Source: Candidatus Bartonella washoeensis Sb944nv
GTDB lineage: Bacteria > Pseudomonadota > Alphaproteobacteria > Rhizobiales > Rhizobiaceae
DNA length: 64,000 nucleotides
Assembly (NCBI RefSeq): GCF_000278135.1
Contig: NZ_JH725022.1
Coordinates: 318,186 to 382,185 of the forward strand
Direction of reading: 5' to 3'
Of the stretch, positions 20,689-30,274 are shown one piece after another (the first letter of the stretch is position 1; the number at the start of each line of letters is the position of its first letter). The position numbers were made by a program, and so were the translations under genes. The notes under the pieces are model-generated. The model searched no databases. It was given only the letters and a program-made list of their open reading frames with translations, and was not told where the DNA came from.

Positions 20689-21573
20689 ATGCTCAAGGGA
20701 GCTGTGACAGCGCTTATCACACCATTTGATGATAATGGCGCTATTGATGAGAAAGCATTTTGCAATTTTGTTGAGTGGCAGATTACACAAGGTATTAATG
20801 GTGTCAGCCCTGTTGGTACGACGGGTGAATCACCAACTTTAAGTCATGAAGAGCATAAGCGGGTTATAGAATTGTGTGTTGAGCAGGTTGCTAAACGTGT
20901 TCCTGTTGTGGCTGGAGCAGGATCAAATAGTACAAGTGAGGCTATAGAACTTGCACAGCATGCAGAAAAAGCAGGTGCAGATGCAGTTTTGGTTGTGACA
21001 CCCTATTATAACCGACCTAATCAGAGGGGATTATATACGCATTTTTCTTCCATTGCAAAAGCGATTTCTATTCCGATTATAATTTATAATATTCCCGGTC
21101 GTTCCATTATCGATATGGCTGCGGAAACGATGAGCGATCTTTGTCGCGATTTCAAAAATATCATTGGTGTTAAGGATGCAACGAGCAAAATTGAGCGCGT
21201 CAGTGAACAACGTGAAAAGTGTGGTAAGGATTTTATACAGCTTTCCGGTGATGATTGTACAGCATTAGGTTTTAATGCACATGGGGGTATGGGGTGTATT
21301 TCTGTTTCGTCTAATGTTGCTCCAAAACTTTGTGCAGAGCTTCATGCTGCTTGTTTTCGTGGTGATTATAAAACAGCGCTAAAATTAAATGATCTTTTGA
21401 TGCCTCTTAATCGAGCAGTATTTATTGAGCCAAGTCCTGCAGGTATTAAATATGCTGCTGCAAAATTAGGAATTTGTTGCAATATTGTTCGTTCACCAAT
21501 TGTTTCATTAGCAGATACTACAAAGAAGGTTATTGATGCGGCTCTGCATCATGCTGGTCTTATTAAAGAGTAA
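20689..21573 (+). CDS. dapA: 4-hydroxy-tetrahydrodipicolinate synthase
   Basis: First committed step of lysine and meso-diaminopimelate synthesis: condenses aspartate semialdehyde with pyruvate. The 294-residue TIM barrel has GTTGESPTL near residue 44, the YYNRPNQ tyrosine near 107, IIYNIPGRS near 134 with the catalytic Tyr, and the Schiff-base lysine in [14 protein letters not shown] near 162. The ATG follows AGGGAG. It is 17 bases upstream of smpB, probably co-transcribed. Typical length. Confidence 0.96.
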   Translation: MLKGAVTALITPFDDNGAIDEKAFCNFVEWQITQGINGVSPVGTTGESPTLSHEEHKRVIELCVEQVAKRVPVVAGAGSNSTSEAIELAQHAEKAGADAVLVVTPYYNRPNQRGLYTHFSSIAKAISIPIIIYNIPGRSIIDMAAETMSDLCRDFKNIIGVKDATSKIERVSEQREKCGKDFIQLSGDDCTALGFNAHGGMGCISVSSNVAPKLCAELHAACFRGDYKTALKLNDLLMPLNRAVFIEPSPAGIKYAAAKLGICCNIVRSPIVSLADTTKKVIDAALHHAGLIKE

Positions 21574-21590
21574 ATGACATTGATGTAGCC

Positions 21591-22067
21591 ATGAACAAAA
21601 AAAGGAACACACCAATTCGGAAAATAATTGCGGATAATCGCAAAGCCCGGTTCAATTTTGAAATTCTTGATAATGTTGAAGCTGGTCTTGTCCTTCAGGG
21701 GGCAGAAGTGAAGTCTTTGCGTTCCAATCATGCGAATATTGCCGAAAGTTATGCTAGCTTTGAAAATGGGGAGTTATGGTTGGTTAACAGCTATATTCCT
21801 GAATATACACAGGCTAATCGTTTTAACCATGAGCCGCGTCGTTTACGTAAATTATTAATTTCAAAACGTGAAATGGCGCGTTTTTTTAACGCGACTTCTC
21901 GTGAAGGAATGACGCTTGTTCCGCTCAAACTTTATTTTAATGAAAGAGGGCGCGCTAAGTTGGAGATTGCTTTGGCACGTGGGAAAAAGCTTCATGATAA
22001 GCGCGAAACGGAAAAAAAACGTGACTGGGGGCGTGAAAAAGCACGACTTTTAAAAAGATATGGATGA
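21591..22067 (+). CDS. smpB: tmRNA-binding protein SmpB
   Basis: Brings tmRNA to stalled ribosomes for trans-translation. The 158-residue protein has the family core: [22 protein letters not shown], then [18 protein letters not shown], then [27 protein letters not shown], and a basic tail ending [13 protein letters not shown]. The dapA-smpB pairing is common in alphaproteobacteria. No ssrA (tmRNA) gene was seen in this window. Confidence 0.96.
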   Translation: MNKKRNTPIRKIIADNRKARFNFEILDNVEAGLVLQGAEVKSLRSNHANIAESYASFENGELWLVNSYIPEYTQANRFNHEPRRLRKLLISKREMARFFNATSREGMTLVPLKLYFNERGRAKLEIALARGKKLHDKRETEKKRDWGREKARLLKRYG

Positions 22068-22111
22068 CAAAATTGGTTTGTATATCTTTTTTATAGCGCT
22101 GCTAAAAAAAA

Positions 22112-22780
22112 TTAGCATTGATCCAGATATATTTTTGCTGCTTCAAAAATCCGATGGAACATAGCATCCGTCAAGCGACCTGTGTTGGTGTTATAGCGTG
22201 AACAGTGATAACTTGAAAAGATGCGCAATCTACCGATGTTACTTATTTTGCCATGTCCGAAAGGATGTGCTAAGGTTTTTACATTGAGAGCGCGTAGTGT
22301 TGAAGAGTGAGCAACGGTACCGAGGGTGATGACTGCTTTAAGTTTGGGAAGATTTGTTAAAAGCGGTGAAAAGAAATATCGGCACGTGTTTATTTCTGTG
22401 CCGGTGGGTTTATTTTCTGGTGGAACGCAACGAACTGAGTTAACAATTGCTGCATCAATCAATTCAAGATTGTCATCTGCTCTTTCTTCAAAGGTGCCTT
22501 GGGCAAAACCAAACTTTTTTAAAGTAGAATAAAGTAAGTGTCCTGCATAATCACCAGTGAACGGCCGTCCAGTTCGATTTGCTCCACGTAATCCAGGAGC
22601 AAGACCGACAATGAGAAGGCGTGTTGTGGCTGCACCTTTATAGGGAAAAAATGGACTTACCGGTGCGTTATACCAGTTTGGTTCTTTTATACGCCAATCG
22701 GCAATGAATTTGTGTAAGCGGGGACATAAATTACAATTTTGCGGCGGTTCTGGGCAAAGGGATGTTGATTGGCTATTCAT
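22112..22780 (-). CDS. Uracil-DNA glycosylase, family 5-like (iron-sulfur type)
   Basis: Second uracil-DNA glycosylase of the window. From the ATG at 22780 it has 222 residues. A TTG five codons upstream (22795) is also in frame. All four likely cluster cysteines are present: C16 and C19 (CNLCPRL), C118 (VRCVPP) and C133 (NTCRYF). The catalytic motif is GLAPG at 59-63, followed by RTGRPFTGDYAG, and the late motif is YHCSRYN. GLAPG with a histidine in the second motif fits family 5 (UdgB), which also removes hypoxanthine in characterised members. It is convergent with smpB. Confidence 0.85.
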   Translation of the reverse strand: MNSQSTSLCPEPPQNCNLCPRLHKFIADWRIKEPNWYNAPVSPFFPYKGAATTRLLIVGLAPGLRGANRTGRPFTGDYAGHLLYSTLKKFGFAQGTFEERADDNLELIDAAIVNSVRCVPPENKPTGTEINTCRYFFSPLLTNLPKLKAVITLGTVAHSSTLRALNVKTLAHPFGHGKISNIGRLRIFSSYHCSRYNTNTGRLTDAMFHRIFEAAKIYLDQC

Positions 22781-22795
22781 GGTGACAGAAATCAA

Positions 22796-23356
22796 TCATT
22801 TTTATAAATCTTTTAAGTTATGATGGGTTATATGAGGGCCCGTATTTTTGTAAACAGTCTATGATAAATATGAACGGACTCTTTATAACATAGTTAACAT
22901 AAAATCATTGCCGATTATTTTGCAAAGAAAGATAATCTTTTAGTGATTTTAAGATGTTTATGAACACGGTGTTTCATAGGATAAAATTCCTTATTTTATG
23001 AATATATTATCATAAATAGTGTACATTGAATTGTTGTATTGTGAAAGATTTTTAATAATTTAGAATGGTTGATGTTCCTTTAAAGCATAGAGGCTCTAGA
23101 GAGAGTATTTTTTCAAGTGCGTGTACTTTTTTTTGTTTGAATTCGGTACTCTTGGAACCTTTTATTTTCGAATGGCATTGATAGTTGGCTTGAATAGATT
23201 ATGCACTGTTTATAAAGCTTCAAAAATTTTCTTCAATAAGCTCTTAGAGCAAAAAAATATTAAAGGTTGTGTTGTTTTTCTTGTGTTTTATTTTGATTAT
23301 TGTATATACTCGATAACCACTATAAAAATTTTTAAATCTTTAGGAAAGAAGCATAA
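22796..23356. other. Upstream region of rpoZ
   Basis: About 560 AT-rich bases between the divergent glycosylase and rpoZ genes. It must contain the rpoZ-rsh promoter and the glycosylase promoter. An 82-codon rightward frame (23121-23369) overlaps the rpoZ start in another frame, is Phe- and Tyr-rich and looks like chance. No RNA gene or strong repeat was recognised. Confidence 0.5.
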
Positions 23357-23755
23357 ATGGCTCGCGTAACGGTAGAAGATTGTATTGATAAAGTCGATAA
23401 CCGCTTTGAATTGGTGCTTTTAGCGGGGCATCGAGCCCGTCAGATTTCACAGGGCGCGCAGATTACGGTTGATCGCGATAATGATAAAAATCCCGTTGTT
23501 GCTTTGCGTGAAATAGCAGAAGAAACATTATCTCCTGCTGATTTGAAAGAAGATCTTATTCATTCGTTGCAGAAGCATGTGGAAGTGGATGAGCCAGAGA
23601 TGGCCAATGAATATATTTCTCATTCAGGTGAATCTGAAAGTGTTTTTGGTACATCATCAGAAGAAGAGAGCTGTTCGTTCGATTATATGTCGGAAGAAGA
23701 TCTTTTAGCAGGTATCGAAGGTTTGGTGGTTCCCGAGAAAAGCGACGATTACTAA
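23357..23755 (+). CDS. rpoZ: RNA polymerase omega subunit
   Basis: Omega supports assembly of RNA polymerase and contributes to a ppGpp site in proteobacteria. The protein opens with [31 protein letters not shown], the classic omega signature. It contains [17 protein letters not shown] and has an acidic C-terminal extension, giving 132 residues as usual for Rhizobiales. It lies 116 bases upstream of rsh, the conserved rpoZ-spoT pairing that links ppGpp synthesis with its target. Confidence 0.96.
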   Translation: MARVTVEDCIDKVDNRFELVLLAGHRARQISQGAQITVDRDNDKNPVVALREIAEETLSPADLKEDLIHSLQKHVEVDEPEMANEYISHSGESESVFGTSSEEESCSFDYMSEEDLLAGIEGLVVPEKSDDY

Positions 23756-23870
23756 ATTGCGGCGATTTATATTGCAGAAACCCGATATATGTTGTCAGGT
23801 AATGGTGCTTATTTTTCTTTTCTTTTTTAATAAGGGTTACGGTTTGTGAAAAAATAAAGGATATTCTCGT

Positions 23871-26099
23871 ATGATGCGTCAGTGTGAGCTTGTTGGGCGT
23901 GTTCAACGTTACAAGTCTGACGTAGATATCGCTTTGTTAAATAAAGCCTACGATTATGCGATGCGTAAGCATGCTCATCAGAAGCGTGCGTCAGGTGATC
24001 TTTATTTTTCTCATCCTTTAGAAGTAGCGGCTATTTTGACAGATATGCGGTTGGATGAAGCGACAATTGCTGTTGCTCTTTTGCATGATACGATTGAAGA
24101 TACGAACGCTACACGAGCAGAAATTGACCAACTTTTCGGATCTGAAATTGGTAAGTTGGTTGAAGGTCTTACAAAGCTTAATAAGCTTGATCTTGTATCG
24201 AAGAAGGCAGTACAGGCAGAGAATCTCCGTAAGCTTCTTATCGCTATTTCTGATGATGTGCGTGTTCTTTTAGTCAAACTTGCTGATCGTCTTCATAACA
24301 TGCGCACTCTTGGTGTGATGCGTGATGATAAGCGTCGGCGCATTGCTGAAGAGACAATGGATATTTATGCGCCGCTTGCTGGTCGTATGGGGATGCAGGA
24401 TATGCGCGAGGAATTAGAAGATCTCTCTTTCTTTTATTTAAATCCAGAAGGTTATCGTACGATTACCAATCGCCTTTCTGAATTGTCAAAACGCAATCGT
24501 GATTTGCTTTCCACAATTGAAAACGAATTGACAAAACTTTTTTTTGAGCATGGCATTAAAGCAGATGTTAAAAGCCGCCAGAAAAAATCTTATTCCGTCT
24601 TTCGTAAAATGGAAAGTAAGGCACTCTCTTTTGAACAATTATCCGATATTTTTGGATTTCGCGTAATTGTTGAGACAGTGAATGATTGTTATCGTGCTCT
24701 TGGTGTTATTCATACGATGTGGCCAATGGTACCTGGTCGTTTTAAAGATTATATTTCTATACCAAAGCAGAACGATTATCGTTCCATTCATACAACGATT
24801 GTGGGGCCTTCAAGACAACGTGTTGAACTGCAGATTAGAACTGCTGCTATGGATGAAATTGCTGAATATGGTGTTGCGGCACATTCCATTTATAAAGATC
24901 AGGGATCCAATTATTCTGCTTCAAGGTTATCAAACGAAACCAATGCTTATGCATGGTTGCGTCAAACGATTCAATCTTTGTCAGATGGAGATAATCCGGA
25001 AGAGTTTTTAGAACATACAAAGCTTGAGCTTTTTCAAGATCAAGTTTTTTGTTTTACTCCAAAAGGCCGCTTGATTGCGTTTCCAAAAGGTGCGACACCT
25101 ATTGATTTTGCTTATGCAGTCCATACCGATATTGGTGATTCTTGTGTAGGAGTAAAAATCAATGGTCGCATTATGCCTTTAATGACTAAATTAAAAAATG
25201 GTGATGAAGTTGATATTATACGTTCACACGCTCAAGTTCCGCCAGCGGCATGGGAGTTTCTTGTTGTAACTGGGAAAGCACGTTCAGCGATTCGTCGAGC
25301 AACTCGTGCAGCGGTGCGTAAGCAATATTCGGGTTTGGGATATCGTATTCTCGAACGTGCTTTTGAGTATATGGGAAAACAATTTTCAAAAGATGTTCTT
25401 AAGCAAGTTTTGCCACGTTTAGCACGTAAAGATGTGGAAGATGTATTGGCAGCTGTTGGTCGTGGTGAATTACCCTCTAGCGATGTGATTAAAGCGGTTT
25501 ATCCTGATTATCAAGATCATCGTGTGGTACAGAAGTCGTCTTTTAGACCTGGAGAAGAAGGTTGGTTCAACATTGAAAATGCTCAGGGGATGATTTTCAA
25601 AGTTCCAGAAAATGAAAAGAGTGCAACTTCAGAGGAAAAATATCGATCTAAAGCATTACCTATTCGAGGAACCCGTGGAGATATTCCCGTACGTTTTTCT
25701 CCTGAAGGAGCTGTGCCAGGAGATCGGATTGTTGGCATTATGCAACCAGGTGCGGGAATTGTTATTTATCCGATACAGTCTTCGGCATTGATGGCATATG
25801 ATGATCAGCCAGAACGCTGGATTGATGTCCGCTGGGATATAGATGCCCAAATGAGTGAACGTTTTCCTGCTCGGATTAATATTTTGGCTGTTAATAGTCC
25901 TGGTTCTTTGGCTGAAATTACGCAAGTGATTTCTGCTAACGATGCCAATATTCAAAATTTATCTTTTATTCGTACAGCACCAGATTTCACAGAAATTATA
26001 ATTGATTTAGAAGTTTGGGATTTAAAACATTTGAATCGTATTTTTTCTCAGTTAAAAGATGCCGGTTCAGTTAGTACTGTACGGCGGGTTCATGGATGA
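23871..26099 (+). CDS. rsh: Bifunctional (p)ppGpp synthetase/hydrolase
   Basis: Single RelA/SpoT homologue that makes and degrades (p)ppGpp. The 742 residues have the order: HD hydrolase domain (about 25-180; YFSHPLEVAAIL, LLHDTIEDT, RLHNMRTLG), synthetase domain (about 240-350; DIFGFRVIV, GRFKDYISIPKQNDYRSIHT), TGS domain (about 385-445; VFCFTPKGRLIAFPKGATPIDFAYAVH), helical region and C-terminal ACT domain (about 665-740). Both active-site motif sets are intact. There are adjacent ATG codons at 23871 and 23874. It overlaps the next open frame at its stop. Confidence 0.95.
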   Translation: MMRQCELVGRVQRYKSDVDIALLNKAYDYAMRKHAHQKRASGDLYFSHPLEVAAILTDMRLDEATIAVALLHDTIEDTNATRAEIDQLFGSEIGKLVEGLTKLNKLDLVSKKAVQAENLRKLLIAISDDVRVLLVKLADRLHNMRTLGVMRDDKRRRIAEETMDIYAPLAGRMGMQDMREELEDLSFFYLNPEGYRTITNRLSELSKRNRDLLSTIENELTKLFFEHGIKADVKSRQKKSYSVFRKMESKALSFEQLSDIFGFRVIVETVNDCYRALGVIHTMWPMVPGRFKDYISIPKQNDYRSIHTTIVGPSRQRVELQIRTAAMDEIAEYGVAAHSIYKDQGSNYSASRLSNETNAYAWLRQTIQSLSDGDNPEEFLEHTKLELFQDQVFCFTPKGRLIAFPKGATPIDFAYAVHTDIGDSCVGVKINGRIMPLMTKLKNGDEVDIIRSHAQVPPAAWEFLVVTGKARSAIRRATRAAVRKQYSGLGYRILERAFEYMGKQFSKDVLKQVLPRLARKDVEDVLAAVGRGELPSSDVIKAVYPDYQDHRVVQKSSFRPGEEGWFNIENAQGMIFKVPENEKSATSEEKYRSKALPIRGTRGDIPVRFSPEGAVPGDRIVGIMQPGAGIVIYPIQSSALMAYDDQPERWIDVRWDIDAQMSERFPARINILAVNSPGSLAEITQVISANDANIQNLSFIRTAPDFTEIIIDLEVWDLKHLNRIFSQLKDAGSVSTVRRVHG

Positions 26100-26116
26100 T
26101 AAAGAGAGATTTTGCG

Positions 26117-26695
26117 ATGAATACACAAGATGTGATTGATATTTTTAAACAAGCAGATGCCATTCTGGAAGGGCATTTTATTTTAACATCCGGCCGCCAT
26201 AGTGCTATTTATATGCAGAAAGCAAAAGTGTTCATGCATGCTGACTTGACAGAAAAATTGTGTCGTGCGTTGGCTGTAAAAATCAAAAAATCTATCAAGG
26301 AAAAAATTGATTATGTGGTTGGTCCTGCGATTGGTGGTCTTATTCCTTCGTATGAAACTTCACGTCATCTTGGTATTCCTTCTCTTTGGGTAGAGCGTGT
26401 AAATGGTGTATTTGAATTGCGTCGTTTTAAAATCAAGAAGGGAGCACAGATTGTAATTGTTGAAGATATTGTGACAACAGGTCTTTCCATTCGTGAGACA
26501 GTTGAGGCTCTGGTTGCAGCAGGAGCAGATGTGTTAGCAAGTGCGTGTATTCTTGACCGTTCTGGTGGTAAGGTTGATGTTGGAGTTCCGTTGATTGCAC
26601 TTGCTGAATACGAGATAGCATCTTATGCGAGTGATGCCCTCCCTGCTGAACTTTCTGTGTTGCCAGCGATTAAGCCAGGAAGTCGCAATATTTAA
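26117..26695 (+). CDS. pyrE: Orotate phosphoribosyltransferase
   Basis: Makes OMP from orotate and PRPP in pyrimidine synthesis. From the ATG at 26117 (MNTQDVIDIFKQ) it has 192 residues; an upstream in-frame ATG at 26096 overlaps the rsh stop and would add seven. Features: HFILTSGRHSAIYMQKAK near residue 20, DYVVGPAIGGLIPSYE near 70, the PRPP loop IVIVEDIVTTGLS near 115. The longer alphaproteobacterial form is expected here. It sits directly after rsh, as in other Rhizobiales. Confidence 0.95.
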   Translation: MNTQDVIDIFKQADAILEGHFILTSGRHSAIYMQKAKVFMHADLTEKLCRALAVKIKKSIKEKIDYVVGPAIGGLIPSYETSRHLGIPSLWVERVNGVFELRRFKIKKGAQIVIVEDIVTTGLSIRETVEALVAAGADVLASACILDRSGGKVDVGVPLIALAEYEIASYASDALPAELSVLPAIKPGSRNI

Positions 26696-26793
26696 TTTTC
26701 TTTATTTTTTTTTGTTTTTATGCAAAAACTTTGCGCAATTAATTGAAATGATATGGATTATTTCATTGTCACAAAATGTATATTGAGAGTCGT

Positions 26794-27396
26794 ATGCTTT
26801 TTCGTCGTCGAGAACAAATAGATTTTGTAAAGCGTATTCGGCTTTGGTTATGGCCACGTCGTTCATTTTCACGCTCATTTTCCTACATACGTAAACGTAT
26901 TTTGCGTATATCAGCGACGCCGCATAAGGTAGCGTTAGGGTTTGCTATCGGCATTTTCCTAGCTTGTTCGCCTCTTTTTGGGATGCATATTATTTTGGCA
27001 ATATTTTTTTCTTGGGTTTTGCGTGGAAATTTTGCAGCAGCGATTATCGGGACGATTTTTTCTAATCCACTCACATTTTTGCTGATTGTTATGGCTGATT
27101 ATAAAGTAGGCTATTTCTGTTTATCCCTTTTTAGCAATGTGAATGAGATTTCTCTCTCTCAAGTTCGCGCTCTGTTTGATGGCTTGACGCTTTCAAATGT
27201 ACCTCTTCTTTTTAAGGGGGCTTGGGATTCAATCATGAGGCCAATGATCTTAGGTGGTATCCTGTTAGGTTCTATTTTTGGAGGTTTATCTTATATAGGT
27301 GTTTACAGAGCAATCTCCCGTTTTCAACAAAAGCGACATCAAAAAATTATGAAAAAAAAACGTTTGTGCAAAGAAAATTCGGGTGATATTTTATGA
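26794..27396 (+). CDS. DUF2062 membrane protein
   Basis: From the ATG at 26794 (MLFRRREQ) it has 200 residues; an ATG at 26776 is also in frame. After a basic N-terminus ([22 protein letters not shown]) come the family hallmark [25 protein letters not shown] and the conserved [10 protein letters not shown]. Three hydrophobic segments are visible (about 55-80, 85-115, 160-185). The function of the family is not established. It sits between pyrE and acpS, overlapping acpS by four bases; this neighbourhood is conserved in Rhizobiales. Confidence 0.85.
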   Translation: MLFRRREQIDFVKRIRLWLWPRRSFSRSFSYIRKRILRISATPHKVALGFAIGIFLACSPLFGMHIILAIFFSWVLRGNFAAAIIGTIFSNPLTFLLIVMADYKVGYFCLSLFSNVNEISLSQVRALFDGLTLSNVPLLFKGAWDSIMRPMILGGILLGSIFGGLSYIGVYRAISRFQQKRHQKIMKKKRLCKENSGDIL

Positions 27397-27794
27397 TTGT
27401 TGGTCTTGGAAATGATCTGATTGATGTAAGACGCATTGAAAGAATGTTAGTTCGTTATGGTGACCGTTTCATCCAACGTATTTTTACGGATATTGAGCGT
27501 AATAAATCTGAAAGTCTTAAAAAAAAATCTTCTTCTTACGCCAAAAGATTTGCTGCCAAAGAAGCATGTGCTAAGGCTTTAGGCACGGGAATCGCTTGCG
27601 GTGTCAATTGGAAAGACATGGGGGTAGTCAATTTACCGTCTGGCAAACCAATTATAAAATTAACAAATCGTGCGCAGATGCAGCTTCAAAAATTATTGCC
27701 TCCTCATTACGATGCTGTCATCCATCTCAGCATAACGGATGATTTTCCTTGGGCGCAAGCATTTGTTATTATCGAAGCACTTCCACGGGGATAG
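27393..27794 (+). CDS. acpS: Holo-[acyl-carrier-protein] synthase
   Basis: Transfers 4'-phosphopantetheine from CoA to apo-ACP (AcpP is also encoded here at 55041). The 133-residue protein has the magnesium-site motif [13 protein letters not shown] at the start and [25 protein letters not shown] in the middle, the two family signatures. ATGA overlap with the DUF2062 gene suggests coupled translation. It lies upstream of lepB, as in many alphaproteobacteria. Confidence 0.95.
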   Translation: MIVGLGNDLIDVRRIERMLVRYGDRFIQRIFTDIERNKSESLKKKSSSYAKRFAAKEACAKALGTGIACGVNWKDMGVVNLPSGKPIIKLTNRAQMQLQKLLPPHYDAVIHLSITDDFPWAQAFVIIEALPRG

Positions 27795-27874
27795 ATATTT
27801 GGGGAGATTGTACTTTTGCTATTTGAACATTATGATGAAAAAAAGTTATATCTGTGATGGGAAGGCAGTCAGTG

Positions 27875-28687
27875 ATGATCCAGAAAGAGAAAATGCATAA
27901 AAAGGAAGAAAAAGGCGGAATTCTTGAATTTATTTTTGTTTTGATACAGGCTTTGTTTTTAGCAGCGCTTATTCGCACACTTTTTTTTCAGCCTTTCAGT
28001 ATTCCTTCCGGTTCAATGCGGCCTACTTTGCTTGTAGGAGATTATCTGTTTGTTTCTAAGTATGCGTATGGTTATTCTCGTTTTTCCATACCATTTTCTC
28101 CCCCTCTTTTTTCAGGACGTATTTGGGCCTCTCAGCCTCAGCGTGGAGATGTTGTTGTTTTTCGTTTACCAAGTAATCCGGATATTGATTATATAAAACG
28201 CGTTGTTGGTCTCCCAGGTGATCGTATACAAGTTCGTCAAGGGGTCCTTTATATCAATGATGAGGCTGTTTCACGTCATTTTATGGGAAAAATTGATAAT
28301 TCTGATATAACAGAGGTTCAATATCCTGTTGACGTCTATCGTGAGACGATGGCTAACGGTGTTAGTTACGATACGCTTGATTTAGCTTTTATTCCGCAAG
28401 TTGATGATACAAAAGTTTTTGAAGTTCCACTAGGGCATTATTTTATGATGGGTGATAACCGAGACAATTCAGACGATAGCCGTTTGGATGTCGGTTATGT
28501 TCCAGAGGAAAATCTTATTGGTAGAGCAAGTTTGATTTTTTTCTCTATCAGTAATGGTTCAAGTGCTTGGCAGATTTGGCGTTGGCCGTTTGATGTGCGT
28601 TGGAATCGTTTGTTTTCTTTTATTAATACTGTTCATGATTTGCCGCTTACTAAGCAGGGGATCAATGATGAATCGTCTAGTCATTGA
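27875..28687 (+). CDS. lepB: Signal peptidase I
   Basis: Removes signal peptides from secreted proteins at the periplasmic face. I choose the ATG at 27875 (MIQKEKMHKK; 270 residues) because GGAAGG precedes it; another ATG is at 27854. One N-terminal membrane segment (about 20-40) leads to the catalytic serine motif IPSGSMRPTLLVGDYLFV. The lysine motif is in DYIKRVVGLPGDRI, and the box E motif is MMGDNRDNSDDSR. Its 3' end overlaps the rnc start by 23 bases in a different frame. Confidence 0.94.
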   Translation: MIQKEKMHKKEEKGGILEFIFVLIQALFLAALIRTLFFQPFSIPSGSMRPTLLVGDYLFVSKYAYGYSRFSIPFSPPLFSGRIWASQPQRGDVVVFRLPSNPDIDYIKRVVGLPGDRIQVRQGVLYINDEAVSRHFMGKIDNSDITEVQYPVDVYRETMANGVSYDTLDLAFIPQVDDTKVFEVPLGHYFMMGDNRDNSDDSRLDVGYVPEENLIGRASLIFFSISNGSSAWQIWRWPFDVRWNRLFSFINTVHDLPLTKQGINDESSSH

Positions 28688-29375
28688 TCAGCTTGAAAGA
28701 CTAATAGGGCATCGTTTTAAAGATGAAGAGAGATTAAAAAAAGCTTTAACACATTCCAGTGTACATGATTCAGAACAGGGAAATTATGAACGATTAGAGT
28801 TTCTAGGAGATCGCGTTCTTGGGCTTTTAATTGCGGAAATGCTGTATCAATTGTTTCCACAAGCAAGTGAAGGTGAATTATCGGTACGTTTGAATGGTTT
28901 GGTAAATGCTCAGACATGTGCCGATATTGCGCTAGAAATGGGTTTACCTGATATGATCCATGTTGGTTTTGAGATGAGGAACTTAAAGGGCCGTCGTCTC
29001 ACGAATATGCATGCCGATGTGATTGAAGCTTTGATTGCTGTTGTGTATCTTGATGGAGGATTGAAGAGTGTTCGGCCCTTTATTCGAAGATATTGGCAAA
29101 GTCGAGCAAAGCAGATGGATGCTGGTCGGCGTGATGCCAAAACAGAGTTGCAGGAATGGGCACATTTACAAGGCGGTGTACAACCACAATATCGGGTTAT
29201 AAAGCGTTTTGGTCCAGATCATGATCCTGTCTTTATGGTAGAGGTAAGCATTTTGGGGTTTGCGCCGGAAATTGGAGAGGGTAGTTCTAAACGATATGCC
29301 GAAAGAATAGCAGCTGAAAAAATTTTACGACGAGAGGGTATATGGGAAAAAATGGAAAAAAATGATCATGGATGA
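28665..29375 (+). CDS. rnc: Ribonuclease III
   Basis: Cleaves double-stranded RNA in rRNA and mRNA processing. I set the start at the ATG at 28665 (MMNRLVIDQLERLIGHRF), just after GCAGGGG and inside the lepB end; the open frame continues further upstream but that part has no RNase III homology. The 236 residues contain the signature ERLEFLGDRVLGLLIAEML, DVIEALIAVVYLDGG, and a C-terminal dsRNA-binding domain (about 160-228; KTELQEWAHLQGG, GSSKRYAERIAAEKIL). The end overlaps era. Confidence 0.94.
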   Translation: MMNRLVIDQLERLIGHRFKDEERLKKALTHSSVHDSEQGNYERLEFLGDRVLGLLIAEMLYQLFPQASEGELSVRLNGLVNAQTCADIALEMGLPDMIHVGFEMRNLKGRRLTNMHADVIEALIAVVYLDGGLKSVRPFIRRYWQSRAKQMDAGRRDAKTELQEWAHLQGGVQPQYRVIKRFGPDHDPVFMVEVSILGFAPEIGEGSSKRYAERIAAEKILRREGIWEKMEKNDHG

Positions 29376-30273
29376 CGTTATCGAAACGCGTTCTGGTTTT
29401 GTTGTGCTCATTGGGATGCCTAATGTTGGTAAGTCTACATTGGTTAACCAGTTAGTGGGAACGAAGGTTTCAATTGTAACGCATAAGGTGCAAACGACAC
29501 GAACTTTAATCCGCGGTATTGTCATTCATGATGATACACAAATTGTGCTGATTGATACACCAGGTGTTTTTTGTCCTCACAAGAGGTTAGAGCGGGCTAT
29601 GGTATCTGCAGCTTGGGGTGGCGCTAAGCACGCTGATATTCTTTTAGTTTTAATTGATGCTCAGAATGGTCTGTCAGATGAAGTTTGTGCGATGTTAGAT
29701 ATTGTAAAAAATATCAGAAAGGATAAGATTCTTGTTCTTAATAAGATTGATACAGTTGCTAAATCATCCCTTTTAACATTAACTGCGAAAATTAATGAAC
29801 GCGTAAAGTTTTCGCAGACATTTATGATTTCGGCATTGAATGGTTCTGGTTGTAAGGATTTGCTTCATTCGTTGAGTACAATGATGCAAAAGGGGCCATG
29901 GTATTATCCAGAAGATCAGATTTCGGATATGCCTATGCGTCAGCTTGCTGCTGAGATTACGCGTGAAAAACTTTTTCTTCGTCTTCATGATGAGCTCCCT
30001 TATTCTTCAACAGTTGAAACAGAAAATTGGGAAGAGCGCTCAGATGGTTCGGTTAAAATTAATCAGGTCATTTATGTAGAGCGTGATAGCCAGAAAAAAA
30101 TTGTTTTAGGTGCCAAAGGCGATACAATTAAAGCCATTGGTCAAGCGGCGCGAAAGGAATTAATGGAAATCATGGATCAGAAGGTTCATCTTTTTCTATT
30201 CGTAAAAGTACGAGACAATTGGGATACCGATCCAGAACGTTACCGTGAAATGGGATTAGATTTTTTAAAATAA
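29368..30273 (+). CDS. era: GTPase Era
   Basis: Binds 16S rRNA and helps 30S assembly. GTPase motifs: G1 GMPNVGKST, G3 DTPG (VLIDTPGVF), G4 NKID. The C-terminal KH domain (about 225-295) contains VIYVERDSQKKIVLGAKGDTIKAIG and LFLFVKVRDNW. The family G1 is usually GxPNVGKST, and it is intact. Start codons at 29362 and 29368 are both possible; the second (MDDVIETRSG) fits better. It overlaps rnc and ends one base before the recO ATG. Confidence 0.95.
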   Translation: MDDVIETRSGFVVLIGMPNVGKSTLVNQLVGTKVSIVTHKVQTTRTLIRGIVIHDDTQIVLIDTPGVFCPHKRLERAMVSAAWGGAKHADILLVLIDAQNGLSDEVCAMLDIVKNIRKDKILVLNKIDTVAKSSLLTLTAKINERVKFSQTFMISALNGSGCKDLLHSLSTMMQKGPWYYPEDQISDMPMRQLAAEITREKLFLRLHDELPYSSTVETENWEERSDGSVKINQVIYVERDSQKKIVLGAKGDTIKAIGQAARKELMEIMDQKVHLFLFVKVRDNWDTDPERYREMGLDFLK

Positions 30274-30274
30274 A

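Noticed and set aside
23121-23369. 82-codon rightward frame before rpoZ
   Set aside because: Phe/Tyr-rich, no recognisable domain, and it overlaps the confident rpoZ start in another frame; the region is better explained as promoter DNA.
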